This document shows, piece after piece, positions 45,668 to 61,146 of a stretch of 64,000 bases of DNA; position 1 is the first letter of the stretch; every line of letters begins with the position of its first letter. The translations under genes were made by a program, and so were the position numbers. The notes under the pieces were generated by a model, which worked only from the letters and a program-made list of their open reading frames with translations, was not told the origin of the DNA and ran no database searches. This DNA is from Desarmillaria ectypa (lineage: Eukaryota; Basidiomycota; Agaricomycetes; Agaricales; Physalacriaceae). The stretch lies in contig JAUDYN010000002.1 in the NCBI GenBank assembly GCA_030407005.1, positions 1,364,001-1,428,000 of the forward strand, in the 5' to 3' direction.

Positions 45668-45702
45668 TTATCAGATCAGATTGTTCCAGAATCTTATCAG
45701 AT
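45668..45702. promoter_or_regulatory. Pair of iron GATA-repressor sites (SreA/Urbs1 type), acyltransferase side
   Basis: Two perfect TTATCAGAT motifs (reverse of ATCTGATAA) sit at 45668-45676 and 45694-45702, 70-104 bp upstream of the acyltransferase ATG. A further half site ATCAGA overlaps the first. Close pairing is typical of sites bound by two-zinc-finger GATA repressors. Confidence 0.8.
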
Positions 45703-45771
45703 TTCCGCATTCTCCTCCGAATTCGCGGTCCATAAAGCGACGTTGAATATCATCCATATCGATATCGCCCT

Positions 45772-47061
45772 ATGTCTTCTACCACAACGCCTGTGGGGTA
45801 CCGCACCGAGCGCTTTATCGCACCAGCTGAACAGACTTTCAAGCTTCCGGACGGGTCTTCGGTGAACAGTGTGGACACAGAAGGTGTAATCACTGTTACC
45901 AGCGGCAATTCTGTGATCACCCTTACACCGCAGGAGCGTGTTGTACGAGTCAGTCCGTACGGCATTGTCAATGATGATCGAGCGGTCTCAGAAGCGGTCC
46001 TGCTAATTTCAAGCACGACCCCAGTGACGACGCGAGACCTTTGGGTTTCCGTCTACACGTTATGGCTACGAAGGAACGAGGAGGACGTTGTTCCTGTGGT
46101 TATTGACGAGACGTTATCCAATGCAAGCGAATTGCAGAATTACTTCACTCATACCGGTCTTGGATATGTACCAGATGCCTCCAACCCGACGACTCTCCTT
46201 CTCTCTCGTCCTGCGTTCTGGCAGAGTGCGGGTGCGCCGCCTGGATTGTCCTGGCTACGCGATCCTGTCCCTTCACCGTCGCTGACCTCACTGCCATCGC
46301 TCTTTCCTTACGTGCAGTCTTTTACTCGTGGTCCCCACGTCTTGACCACGCATCCTCTTCGGCCACCGAAACCAGCTCCGGGAGCCGTGATATACTCCCG
46401 ATATATCAATTGTCTAGGTGAACTCCTCACATTCACTCATATCGATGCATCGAACCCTGCACATTTCGAGGCCTACGCACGCTGGCAAAATTCCGATCGC
46501 GTGAATGTTGGCTGGAGAGAGAAAGGCGACGATGAGCATCATCGCACATACCTCAAGGACCGACTGGCCGACCCGCATATAATGGGGTTCATCGTGTCTT
46601 GGAACGGAGAAGCAGCAGGTTACGGGGAAATGTCGTGGGTAAAGGAGGACCCTATGGGAACATACGTCGGTGGTCTGGGAGAATATGATCAAGGCACTCA
46701 CCTACTCGTGGGTGAAGAGAAATTTAGGGGCAGACAGCGATGTACGTTATCGCCATATATATTCTTTGTCGTTTCTTGACCCTACTATTACAGTCACCGC
46801 TATCATGACTTCGATGAAGCATATGTGCTTCCTTCGCGAACCCAGGACAGAGGTCGTCGTTGGCGAACCCCGCGCAGATCTGCCTATTATTCCTCGTCTC
46901 ATCGCGTACTTGCCCCAAGAGTTCAACAGAGTGCGTCCTCGATATCTTGTGCTGACACCATGGCTGATCAAGACACACAGGAATTCGAGCTACCCCACAA
47001 AAGAGCAGTGTACTTTGTGCTCAGGCGAGAACGCTTCTTCCAGGCAGCAATGTTGTATTAG
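45772..47061 (+). CDS. N5-hydroxyornithine acyltransferase, siderophore biosynthesis (SidF/SidL/Fer5 type)
   Basis: Three exons (45772-46741, 46794-46930, 46981-47061) give 395 residues. The C-terminal 190 residues are the GNAT-like siderophore acyltransferase domain (IucB/AlcB type): FTHIDASNPAHFEAYARWQN, WREKGDDEHHRTYLKDRL, DPHIMGFIVSWNGEAAGYGE, GTHLLVGEEKFRG, FLREPRTEVVVGEPRADLP and HKRAVYFVLRRERFFQAA. The N-terminal half is a degenerate related fold. These enzymes transfer an acyl group (acetyl, anhydromevalonyl or methylglutaconyl) from CoA to N5-hydroxyornithine. The partner hydratase points to the larger acyl groups. No PTS1 is present, unlike SidF, so the enzyme is probably cytosolic. 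No SidA-type monooxygenase or NRPS is in the window. Confidence 0.9.
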
Positions 47062-47578
47062 CTAAGGAGTACCAAGGTTTGCCGCTGCAAATATGAGCTG
47101 TAATTGCGAGACATACCGACATCTGGCTCTTGTTTCCGCCTGGAGTGTCTTGGTGAACTAATGTCGTGGATGCATATCTTGGTATATATGAAGGAAGCTA
47201 GCAAGGCAGGCACTGCAGAGATAGGAAAGAGAAAGGTAAAGAAATCAAAGAACTTTGAGAGCCGAAATTACGCATTCTCAATTACGGTTGGAAGCTGATG
47301 GCACGATCACGCCACCTGATAATCTTGGCTAGCGTCCACAGTGACATTGATACCAAGCAAACACTGAGTAAACGTCTCTAAGCCACCTTCAGCGAATTCT
47401 ACATGGTAAAGTACCATCACAGAACGACTGACCGACAGATCTATTATACCCACAAGCCTGGCAATTTGAATGTCAGATTTAGGATTATTTCGATCTATCA
47501 CCATCTTGAAGTAGTCGAGCCGTACATTTATTTAGTACGTTTTCTGTACATCATACGAATACTCTTCTGAAATTACTA
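47062..47578. other. Intergenic between converging genes
   Basis: This holds the 3' flanks of the acyltransferase and the sterol desaturase. No gene was seen. Confidence 0.4.
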
Positions 47579-48590
47579 TCATTGCTCCTTCTTCTCTCCC
47601 CGTGATTTTACCTCTAGTAGGGGGTCGAGCTCTTTTTTCGGTTGTCGGTAAGACCCGCCTAGTTTATCTGCCCAGGTAAAGTACTGACCGTAATTAACAG
47701 TGAAGTACAGATGGTGTAAAGTGTGATGCGCTGGCCCATTGATAACGGTCTCGAAGGGGTGACCAGTGATCATATCGGAATCATGGATGAGAATAGTCCA
47801 TACATTCACGATCACGAAAAGGCTGAGATACACAATGCGATGGAGAGGAAAGATAAAGACGAACAAGTGGTAGGGAATTGACTGGAGATAACCGTCAACA
47901 GGATGGAACGCATATGCAGACCATGGAGTTGGAACTATTGAATATAGTCAGAAGCTCAAGTAACTACAGGATACAATGACATCGTACCGAGCCATTTGTG
48001 GTGAGGTTTATGCAGCATTTTGTATAAAATAGGAATATGCAACCACCTGTGTATCCAATAAATGCCGTAGTCAGTGAACAAGAGAAACCTGTTGACTTGT
48101 TAGGATTACGCAAGAAAGCACCAGAGAAGATAGATACTGACATTGGGATGCTGATGACCAAGTACGTCCAGCCATAAGTATCAAGGCCATCATACAGTTT
48201 GCTGTAACCCATCACCTCTGCCTGGAACAACGGTACGGTGAGAAGAATCATAACGGGGAATGCTCTGAGACTCGTGATGATCTCAAGTCGAACTTGGTTG
48301 GGAAGGAATTTTGGGTGATGCATCATGTCATGGTTGAAGATGAAGGTGTACGACAGCCACGAGAACGTGAAGTAGAGCGCGTGGACACCCAGCAGGGTCA
48401 ACACAGTCAGGGAGATTATTTGACGAGGAGGGTAGTCGCGTGGCCACGATGAAGTCGGGGTGGCTAATGATACTGGGTCCCAGTTTCCATGTATGTGAGA
48501 CGTGCTAGACATATTCGCATAGAGCGGGAAAATCTGTGCCCAGGCTCTATCAAGGACCAGATTATCGGCAGCGTTTAGGATGAAATCCAT
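47579..48590 (-). CDS. ERG3: C-5 sterol desaturase
   Basis: Three exons (48590-48142, 48088-47988, 47934-47579) give 301 residues. The fatty-acid-hydroxylase domain carries the three ERG3 histidine boxes: HRWLH in [21 protein letters not shown] in [20 protein letters not shown], and HHTLHH in [20 protein letters not shown]. The [14 protein letters not shown] segment is also typical, and there are four to five membrane spans. The enzyme introduces the C5-C6 double bond in ergosterol synthesis in the ER, needing iron, O2 and cytochrome b5. The first donor must be GTCAGT inside the ATG of IPM-FLLF for the frame to hold. Iron dependence may be a reason for its place next to siderophore genes, but that is speculation. 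Confidence 0.93.
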
Positions 48591-49309
48591 AGGAAACTGG
48601 ATTCGGGGTGAAAGCTAGGTGCTCAAGATTCAACAATTTTATGAGACACGGCATTGCACCATTTTGGTGTCGTGCCACTTTTATTTTGATTTTTTTCTGC
48701 TCGCTCCGGTTTTCCGGTCTCAAAGGGTGAGCTATCCAGTGTCAAGTGGCGAATTTAAATCCCTGCCAAATGCCAGTGTTTAGGATTGTTAAAAACAGAT
48801 GGATGTACTGCAACCACCTTGTGAAAACCCCATTCACGATAAAGTCCGGTAAACAGTTCCGTTCGAAGCATTTCACTGCCTTTTCCAAACACCTGTTGTA
48901 AAATTCCGATGGAAGGAAAGAAGGATGGAGGTTTTATTACCTGACGTGGCTCCTGGATAGAAATATATGATGGATTTTTGAGTCATAGCCCAACTATTCT
49001 TGTAAAAATGGCGAAAATTTCTACACGAGGCCTGCGAGATGAGGATGAGGACGAGAATGGAGGAGATCTATTCAACGCCGCGAAGCACGGCGGGCGAGCG
49101 ACTGTGTACAACTAAGGCAAAACAGAGCGCGCCACTACCCTCAACTTATACCTTGGGCCGGCACAAGCTCGAGCCACTCGTACCTCGCGTCGAGTTTGTG
49201 ATCCAAAAATTCTAACATAATCTACAAGCTAGCGACAGTTTGGCGGATCCAGTTTCTGGCGGTAAAAGAGTCCGGTCTGATCATCCGGCAGTCGCATCTT
49301 CTAGTCGCG
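48591..49309. other. Intergenic, 720 bp
   Basis: Promoter region of ERG3 and upstream flank of the broken kinase. No open frame or repeat of note. Confidence 0.4.
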
Positions 49310-50138
49310 ATGTTTGAACGCGCCTACACCCTGATTTGCAAGCGCATTCGACGATTACTTTTTCCACTTCTACTTAAATGCTCTCACAGGTTATATCCTC
49401 GCATTCAGCACCATGTCCGGCGCCGAACGAAATCCACTGTCGTGAAGACAGTGTCCATCTACGGGCTGTTCGTCGAGGCAGAGGCCATGCGTTTTGTCGC
49501 AGAACATACTTCCATCCCTGTACTGAAAGTCTAGGTTTCCTATGACAAGTTCGACTACCTGGTCATGGAGTATATCGAGGGGGATCAACTTGACAGGACA
49601 TGGCGTTCACTTACCCATGATCAGAAAGTCACAGTTATGCGTCCACTGCGGGGCTATGTCGACCAGTTGCAAGTGGTCCAGCAACCCGGTAAAGTGGGGT
49701 GGATTGGATCCGTATCTGGACTTGGCATTGATTGATGCGCTCAGTGACTCGTTCGCCAACGAGGAAGAGTACAATGATTGGAGAATTTCCCTTTTCTCAT
49801 GGTACGCCAACGAAAGCACCAAAGTCAAGCATCAGCTGGATGAAATTCGACAGCAAATACGACACGATCACCGCATTGTCCTGACACACAGGGATATCGC
49901 CCGCAACAATGTGCTCATCCGTGTGGATGGAGACGGCCCCGGCAATGTCTCTGTCGTCGCGCTGGTTGATTGGGGTCAAACGGCATGGCGTCCGGAATAT
50001 TGGGAGGCCAGAAAGTTCTACTGGGTTGCATCCCAGAACGGCTGGTTTTCCTTGGTTGAAGAACTGTTACTGTCGGGCTATCAGAAAGAAATCGAAATAG
50101 AGGAACGACTTTTACTTATCTCAGGTCCTCCTCGATAG
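49310..50138 (+). pseudogene. APH-like phosphotransferase pseudogene
   Basis: The text is that of a fungal aminoglycoside/choline-kinase-like family: EAEAMRFVAEHTSIPVLKV, YDKFDYLVMEYIEGDQLDRT, EEYNDWRISLFSWY, catalytic IVLTHRDIARNNVLIRVDGD (HxDxxxxN) and the metal-binding VALVDWGQTAWRPEYWEARK. Two lesions break it. One is an in-frame TAG at 49532 where a Trp is likely (one base from TGG). The other is a +1 frameshift between about 49695 and 49725, where WIGSVSG in one frame passes to PYLDLALIDA in the next. The C-terminal frame then runs intact to 50138. No splice sites can hide both lesions. Loss seems recent because the rest is well kept. Confidence 0.82.
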
Positions 50139-50226
50139 CATATATAATACAGTCTTTACCATAGCGTACGTATTTTTGAACCTTTGGCACGACCTCTTAT
50201 TTACTAGCTACTCTCCAGCACCGATC

Positions 50227-50709
50227 TTAATTCGACTCTCCGTACAGTCTCTCATACACCGCGTCCTCGCCAGTCTCCCACTTCTCCCTATCTTCCGCTA
50301 ACTCTTGTCGGATTCTTGCCTCGTTGACGTGGGCAAAAATTATCCCAAAGTCCCTCAACGAGCGCAATGCATGCACTACCCACGTCTGGCAGTCCCATGA
50401 TTCATCGTGCCGGATGACAGGAACATCTTTCAACGCCTTCCGTACGGCATCCAATAGATTACAGGGAATGTTGCCGACATGACACCCTCCACACAACGTT
50501 ACGGATCGCAGAAAACTAGTGCTCTTCCGGAAGGTTTCGTAGTGAAAGGTATCCAGCATTCCTTGTACTTCGTGGATTTCGACTTCATTTAGGGAATACA
50601 AGATTGCGAGGCTCCAGTGCTCAGTCCTTCGTGGATGGATTCGAAGAGAATACTGGGCGACTATGATGGGTACCGCTGCCGTGTCAGGAAACATCTGGAT
50701 GTGCACCAT
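50227..50709 (-). CDS. Conserved-looking hypothetical protein (single exon)
   Basis: A single frame of 160 residues with well-behaved composition. A central NLLDAVRKALKDVPVIRH is followed by WDCQTWVVHALRSLRDFGII, and it ends in a charged helix (ARIRQELAEDREKWETGEDA). The DCQxWVxxAL segment recurs in small Agaricomycete hypothetical proteins I have met, but I cannot give a family name or activity. No signal peptide or membrane segment. It is convergent with the APH-like pseudogene. Confidence 0.6.
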   Translation of the reverse strand: MVHIQMFPDTAAVPIIVAQYSLRIHPRRTEHWSLAILYSLNEVEIHEVQGMLDTFHYETFRKSTSFLRSVTLCGGCHVGNIPCNLLDAVRKALKDVPVIRHDESWDCQTWVVHALRSLRDFGIIFAHVNEARIRQELAEDREKWETGEDAVYERLYGESN

Positions 50710-51123
50710 TAGTGACCATCGTCAGATGAGCAATCGTCGTTTACTTTATGTTTGCACGAGTTGCTTCGGGAATGAAGGAATAGATTGAGCTCCTGCGGCT
50801 AATCCAGGCCTTATACTGAGTCGGCTCTTTCCGATTACATTACTTTTTACGATTTCAAGGCCAGCGACATTGATTTTGTCGAAGTCCACTGGCATCTGAT
50901 TTGGGATTTACAACCCTACTTCTTGGAAAAGAAGGACTTCCGAGGTGTTAGAAACAGACTAAAGATGGATCGTCACGAGTTAACTAGAGTGTGGTTGTAT
51001 CGCAGAACCTTAGGGTGCAAACAGTCAGGATATTCAAACAGATATCGTTGCATACAGGTAGCTGTAACTGGGATACTCAGCACACGAAAACACATGCGGC
51101 CCCCGCTCAGACCATTTACCAAT
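50710..51123. other. Intergenic, 410 bp
   Basis: Upstream flank of the hypothetical gene and 3' flank of the PDK-like kinase. No gene was seen. Confidence 0.4.
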
Positions 51124-52595
51124 CTAAATGGACTCATCCAGGCATCGAAGCTTCAAAAAGACATCGCTACCTAGTGTATGCATCAGCGAAAAAGTCCCAC
51201 AGCGGGCCAACATTGTGGCTCACCCCACCCTTCCAGTGATTTGAAATCCAGCGTACCACCGAAATACCTAAATAAAGAAAATTCTTGAGTTTAAATACAT
51301 CTTTCCACAAGCACACTCACTTGGCGTAGAGTTTACTCATCGGCAAACCATAGCCCAGGCCTGCAATGGTTCCCATACCCGTTTGTAGACCTTTCTTAGT
51401 CATCTCACCGAAGAGACTCCCTTCACCATTTGCATCACCAATGGCAGCGCTACCTCCGATATATTGTGCAGCATATGGTCCACCACCACTATCGTCTTCA
51501 TCTGCGTTTCTGCCAGCGGTGGTAAACGCGTACGAGAATATGCGTAGCATATTTGTAGGACATATCCCACCCCCTTGATCGCGGATTCGCAAAGAAAAGT
51601 ACTTCGGACCTGGTGCTGGAGCAGCTGGTGGAGGGGATAGAGTGATGACAACAGGAGGGAGAGCCTTGGAGGGTTGGGCTTGCCTGCTATAGTGTTCGAC
51701 GGTCGCGCGGAAGGAGTTCTTGAGGATCTCTGTTAGTATATACTCCAGATGCACGGGAACGTAACTGTAGGAACATTAATGAGGGCACAAGCAACTGGAA
51801 GCGTGATACTTACGGAAAGGTGGCATCGACGACTCCGTTAATCGAAATGGTTGGACTGGCGCCTAACGTCGCTTCACACAGCTCTTCAACAAAAGAACCA
51901 CAACTGCGAATCATGCCTGCAGGAGAACACTTTCTATCAATAACTCCCACTTGACTGGTATGGTTCTGGCTTTTAAGCGCGTCTGACAGAGCTATATGCT
52001 GCTCTGCCATCAGCCGCACCGATATCCGGTTTCGAATGGCGCCGTCGAGGAAATGACTAACTTGAGTCGGTGATAGATATCGAGAACACTCCTGAAACCT
52101 ATTTCATGGATAAGGATAGACAAAGTGTCTTCGAGCGCAAGAATGTTACACGCACCCTTTGGCCATTGTCGGAATATCATTCGCGTGACTCTCCACCAAC
52201 ATCTTCAGCTCCTCTGCGAGGACCGCATTATCTTCTATGGTCCCTGGAATGGGGTAATTCGCAAGGAACTGAAAACTTTCGCGGTGGGCGTTCAGAGTGC
52301 TTGCTATGAAAGGATTAGTGCCAACAATGAACGGCAGCGTCTCCAACGAATGGATACGGAATGCGAGGCCACGGGGTATTTCGGATAACACAAATTGGCT
52401 TGACTGGAGAACGGATTCTGCAGTCAATGGTTGACCAAAGGAAATCAGTTGAGACAGGTTTAGAGGCGGCGGCGGCGAAGCAGCATCGTAACGAGCCAGC
52501 AATTGACTAATCTCTGCCGATGATGCTGGCGGCGCTCGTCTGTAGTAGCGTCGACACTGTCGCAAGGTTGGGTACTTGAAGGCGCGAGAAGTCAT
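51124..52595 (-). CDS. Mitochondrial PDK/BCKDK-type protein kinase
   Basis: The start at 52595 has a basic, Arg-rich leader (TSRAFKYPTLRQCRRYYRRA) fitting mitochondrial import. The N-terminal four-helix domain shows FVLSEIPRGLAFRIHSLETL and SHANDIPTMAKG. The GHKL ATPase domain has the N box LEYILTEILKNSFRATVEHY, G1 IRDQGGGI, F box-like YAFTTAGR and G2 GLGYGLPMSKLYAKYFGGTL. The last two exons give SLEGWG then SDVFLKLRCLDES, stop at 51124; without that final intron the protein would end wrongly in GEPQCWP. These kinases phosphorylate and inhibit pyruvate or branched-chain keto-acid dehydrogenase. Which of the two is not decided from sequence alone. Confidence 0.9.
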
Positions 52596-52730
52596 CGTAA
52601 AAGAGAAGGAAGAAAGTACACTACATGACAGTGCAACTTAAAGGAGTCTTAGGGGCGGTTCAGACACTGATGTCGGGCCGAATCATGGTTCATAACTTAA
52701 GAAACTAAAAGTCGTAACATTATACAGTAA

Positions 52731-54654
<1,924 letters not shown>

Positions 54655-54831
54655 GATGATGAGTGCAAGAGGTCAAGTTCACGGTCAGAATCGCTGCTTC
54701 AGCCTGAAGTGACGCGTCGCTCACGTGAGAAGCGGCAAATGCCGGGCAACTAGTGACGCTCTTGATTGTACCGCTTCTGTGGTCCAACTCCTGAATACTT
54801 ACTCCCATCTTGCCCCCAATATTCCTTATCA
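54655..54831. promoter_or_regulatory. Bidirectional promoter between RPT1 and VMA1
   Basis: Only 177 bp separate the two start codons. It contains CACGTGAGAAGCGGCAAAT at about 54722-54740: an E-box CACGTG next to AGCGGCAAA, which matches 7 of 9 bases of the yeast proteasome element GGTGGCAAA. Whether basidiomycetes use that element is unknown. Confidence 0.5.
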
Positions 54832-57199
<2,368 letters not shown>

Positions 57200-57449
57200 T
57201 TTTTATCTTGTACGTTTGTCGATTTACGTATCATGGACGCCTATTACCTTGCTGGATGCCTTGTAGCCTAATGATAATATACCATTTAACAGACCATATT
57301 ATATAACCTCCGATCGAGATTTGTCGATTGTAAGCGTCATAGACTTGAGGGTGTCGTCATCCCGTTGTTGGCTGCCGCATCCAAGGTGTCGTAATATGAG
57401 ACTGGTGAGATCAGTATTTGTACAACGATTTCTAACAAGCTTTCCTAGC

Positions 57450-59187
57450 ATGGCCTTCCAAAAGCTTTCCGTCATTGTCCTCAGCTGCGCCCTTTTTGCG
57501 TCTTCTCTCCCGGGACCTTTAGTTAGATTCGATGCAGAGTCGATTCAGCGACCTCTTCAATCCACAAAGGCTCGCATCCAAAAGGTCGTATCCCACGAGG
57601 ATGGGCCGCCAATGTTCGAAAACAAAACAATATACGAGGTAATCGAAGGCGACCCAAGGTATGATCTCACTAGAGATTCACGTTATTTCTAGACTGAATC
57701 ACTCGCCAGGTTCACTCGCCTCACTAGAGCAATCAAATTCAGTGACGATATCATTGATCAGTTGAATGATTCCTCGTCCAGGTTGGTGTGCAAATTACTG
57801 TTTTACACCTCATTGATCATATATATACTCTAGAATGACCTTTTTTGCTACGCCTGACTGGGCGTTGCGCAAGCCCGAGGAAGATGCGCCCAAGGATCTG
57901 TTTCGTTATAACGGTGACGTTATGCAGGCGCAACCAGAAATGTACGACCTATCCACCGCCATTCATGCGTATGAGGAATTAGCTGCTATAGAGTCATCCC
58001 ACGATAACTCCGAGAAGAAGCGACGCAGAAAGTTCCTCAGGATGCTTATCCGTGTCATCCTATCGTATCATATCATTCCTGGCGAAGTTGACACTCAGAA
58101 GCTCTCCGAAGTATCTACCTATCCGACCAATCTTTCTCTGCGCTTTGCCATGCACGATGAGCCGCAGCGTATACGGGTGGAGAGTTCCCTCATTCCTCCC
58201 AGCACGACTATCAATTTCTACAGCAAAGTGGTTAGCGCCAATACACAGACGATGAACGGTACACATTTATCCATTTTGTTCAAGCTACCAAAGTCTGACC
58301 TTCTTACATAGGTTTAATTCATGTGGTCAATCATCCACTCATACCTCCCATTACCGCCTTCCGGGAATTGTACATGGCCCCTACAATGTTTTCGATATTT
58401 GTGAGTGCATACGACTTTCAGCTTCTCCGCGTCTCTGATTCTCATGCCAGACATCTGCCTGGCAACGATCTGGTCTTACTGATGCGTTGGACTTGCGCTG
58501 GGTCCATAGCAAAGGAGACAAGAAAGGACATATCGAGGGCACCTCTGTGACCACCGCTTTCGTCCCTACGAATCATGCTTTCGGGTCACTACCGAAGCAG
58601 CTGCAATACTACCTATTTTCTCCCTTCGGTGCCCACACCCTCAAGAAGTTGTTACAATTCCACGTCATCCCAGATCTCAGCCTTCACACAGGTATGTGCC
58701 TTCAAAGTCCGACTCACATAGGCTGACTTTTGAGCTTTGAGATTACATCTACAACGCTTCTTCTGGTCACGAGCATTCCATCCCAAGAGTTCACCGCACA
58801 GACGAATCGTACGATGATCCGTTGGCCCAATTCCTCGGAGAGATAGTCGATACAGAGGAGTATTACGTCAGTGATGGATTCAGCGAATTGATTTCATCGG
58901 TCAACGTCACCGCGCCCACCCTCCTTCCCAGCCATCCACTCAGAGTTAACATCCTGAAGTTCAACGTGACATTTCCCTTCCCGGGGCCACGTCGTCCCCA
59001 TCATGTCGTTACGAGGGTGTATGCCAATGGTCAGCGTGTTGCAGTTCCTGATGTTGTAGCCTTGAATGGTGCTATGCACAGCATGGGTACACTTTTGGAT
59101 CCCAGGAAGATGGGACACGGTAATGGCGAAGAAACTGATTGGGAGAATTGGGAGGATTGGTTGCCTAAGTGGGCAATGGAAGCTTGA
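57450..59187 (+). CDS. Secreted protein with two FAS1 (fasciclin) domains
   Basis: The start at 57450 opens a signal peptide (MAFQKLSVIVLSCALFASSL). Two FAS1 repeats follow. The first has MTFFATPDWAL, IRVILSYHIIPGEVDTQKL, INFYSKVVSANTQTMNGLIH and VVNHPLIPP. The second has SALQRSGLTDALD, TTAFVPTNHAFGSLPKQLQ, KLLQFHVIPDLSLHTDYIYN and VPDVVALNGAMHSMGTLLDP. Several introns of 50-60 bp split the gene, and it ends in an acidic Trp-rich tail (ETDWENWEDWLPKWAMEA). FAS1 proteins mediate adhesion at cell surfaces or, in fungi, autophagy-related vacuole membrane contacts. No GPI signal or membrane tail is seen, so it is probably soluble in the wall or vacuole lumen. Confidence 0.85.
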
Positions 59188-59225
59188 ATGGTTTTGTGTA
59201 ATCGGTTGTGTATGATATAACAAAG

Positions 59226-61033
59226 TCAAGAAGGTTGTGATTCGGTGGTGTCGATCTGTTCGATCTTCCTCCCGTACCTATATCCTTGAGACGTCGGTTC
59301 AAACCTTCGAAGGCAGCTTTTGTGGCCTCGTGTCTTTTTGTGTACCTCCCATTCTCGTCCTTCTTCGATCATGACTGGTTCATTCCTGCTGGCGGTGCAG
59401 ACTTCACATATCAATTTGCGGCGCGCGCTGAGAACAGACAATGGGCTATCGATGGATGAATAAATTGCTAAAGTTGACATGCACATGACGTACTCTGTTG
59501 CCTTCTCCTCAATGGTAAGCATATCTCGAGCGACATCGGAGAGGGATAAAGGATCCAGGTCGATTTTTCCGCGGAGAAAATCTTGGTGTTTATTATTTAG
59601 CATACGGCTATTATACACTTGGAGAAACTGGCACCGTCAGTAATTCGCATTGCGGGTCCCTGAACGTTTGAAGACCAGTAATCCTCAACATCTAATTGTG
59701 CATTATAAAAACGTTATTCATGCAGTATAGATATGAACCTCACCAGAGGCATCCAGTAGGTAGGGAAAGATAATCTCTTCAGTAGCATTGGCCGCTTTTA
59801 TCATAGGGAGTAACTTATTTCGAATCCAAGAAACTTGCCGTTTGGCATATTGGCGAGTCGATACCTTCATATTTTCTACAGCCAGGTTGAAAGCATCATC
59901 GTTTGGATCAGGCGAGGATATGTAGCCGTGGAATTCCCTGTATCCTGCGAGGGGCGTCGATATGCTATAACGAGACAGGAAAGAACAAGCTTACCTATCG
60001 ATTGATAAATGCCCAAGGTATAGTCTGCAGATGCTTCGTTAGTTACAGTTTGCCGGCCAGAGATTGCGATATGCTGTAATGCCCTAACTTCGTCGAGGAG
60101 GCCGCGCTGGTTACAAAATACAAATCAGTCAAAGATAGGACAGAGCGAGAGATGAGTCTACTGCTATCATTGTATCAACACGTGAATTTAGTCGCGGATG
60201 CAATATGGTGGGTTTGGCATATAGCCAAAGACACAAAGTGTGATATCTACAGTGTTGGTATTACATTGTGGGCTTCTTAAAAAGTAAAAGAGGCCCACCT
60301 AGCTACGACCATGTTTTCAGATTGATTACTGATCATTTCGCTGGCTTTGCGCCCGGTTTCCCTGATGATACAGAGACTTCGGTGGACTTTACGAGTATCT
60401 TTCCAGTGCCATCTTGCCCCTACGCGTTCGTCAAGAGCGGACAACAATCTATGAAGAGATAAAGACTGCTCCGGATCAACGCTGGCTATGGGTGGTTGTT
60501 CTGGAAACGAATTGAATAGATCCTGCAATTCCGGCGGCAAGGCCTCAAAAGAACGGGCAAGTTCTTCTGACATGACTGCAACCTGTGGCTCCTTCTTGTC
60601 GGTAACTTCCTCGTTAGACAGGCGATTGGGAAACAATATATGTTGAATCCAGTATGAGGTACCACCAACAACTATTGGAATTTTATTGGCGCAATGAATG
60701 TCGTTGATCTATGAGCGACCTTAGATTTGGTGAATCATGGAAAACGGAATCCCTTACTATTTTCATCGCATCTTGGACCCATTGGCCGACGACATATTGC
60801 TCTCCGGGCTGTCTGAAGCCCATAAGATGGTGTTCAATGCCTCGCATTTCGGATTTTGTAACCTTGTTCGTGATCACATCCATGCCAGCGTATACCTGCA
60901 TGGCATCTGCGTTTATGATTTCGGCACCCTCCCATGCCTCTTGCTTCGCGATATGCTGCGCTATTTCAATAGCAAGCTTGGATTTACCGACACCGGTGGT
61001 GCCGCAGATGGCAATGAGAGGTCGAAGGGCCAT
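59226..61033 (-). CDS. MOD5: tRNA dimethylallyltransferase (isopentenyltransferase) with C-terminal zinc finger
   Basis: The start at 61033 leads straight into the P-loop PLIAICGTTGVGKSKLAIEI, then GAEIINADAMQVYAGMDVIT, HHLMGFRQPGEQYVVGQWVQ and PIVVGGTSYWIQHILFP. The central region holds RWHWKDTRKVHRSL, then RGLLDEVRALQHI, and TRQYAKRQVSWIRNKLLPMI. The C-terminal extension has a matrin-type zinc finger, CEVCTASRNEPVMIEEG and then WEVHKKTRGHKSCLRR (C-x2-C-x13-H-x5-H), as in eukaryotic MOD5/TRIT1, and stops at 59226. The enzyme adds an isopentenyl group to A37 of UNN-reading tRNAs in cytosol and mitochondria. The frames between 59700 and 60250 are interrupted by several small introns. Confidence 0.92.
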
Positions 61034-61146
61034 TTGCTCTTGATTTGCTCAAAATATTTGGGAGCAAGCCATAAAATGGGTCGCCGGTTTGGTTACCGAA
61101 TCACATATTGTCTAGAAAATATTGCTTCCGTATCATAAATCTCCTC

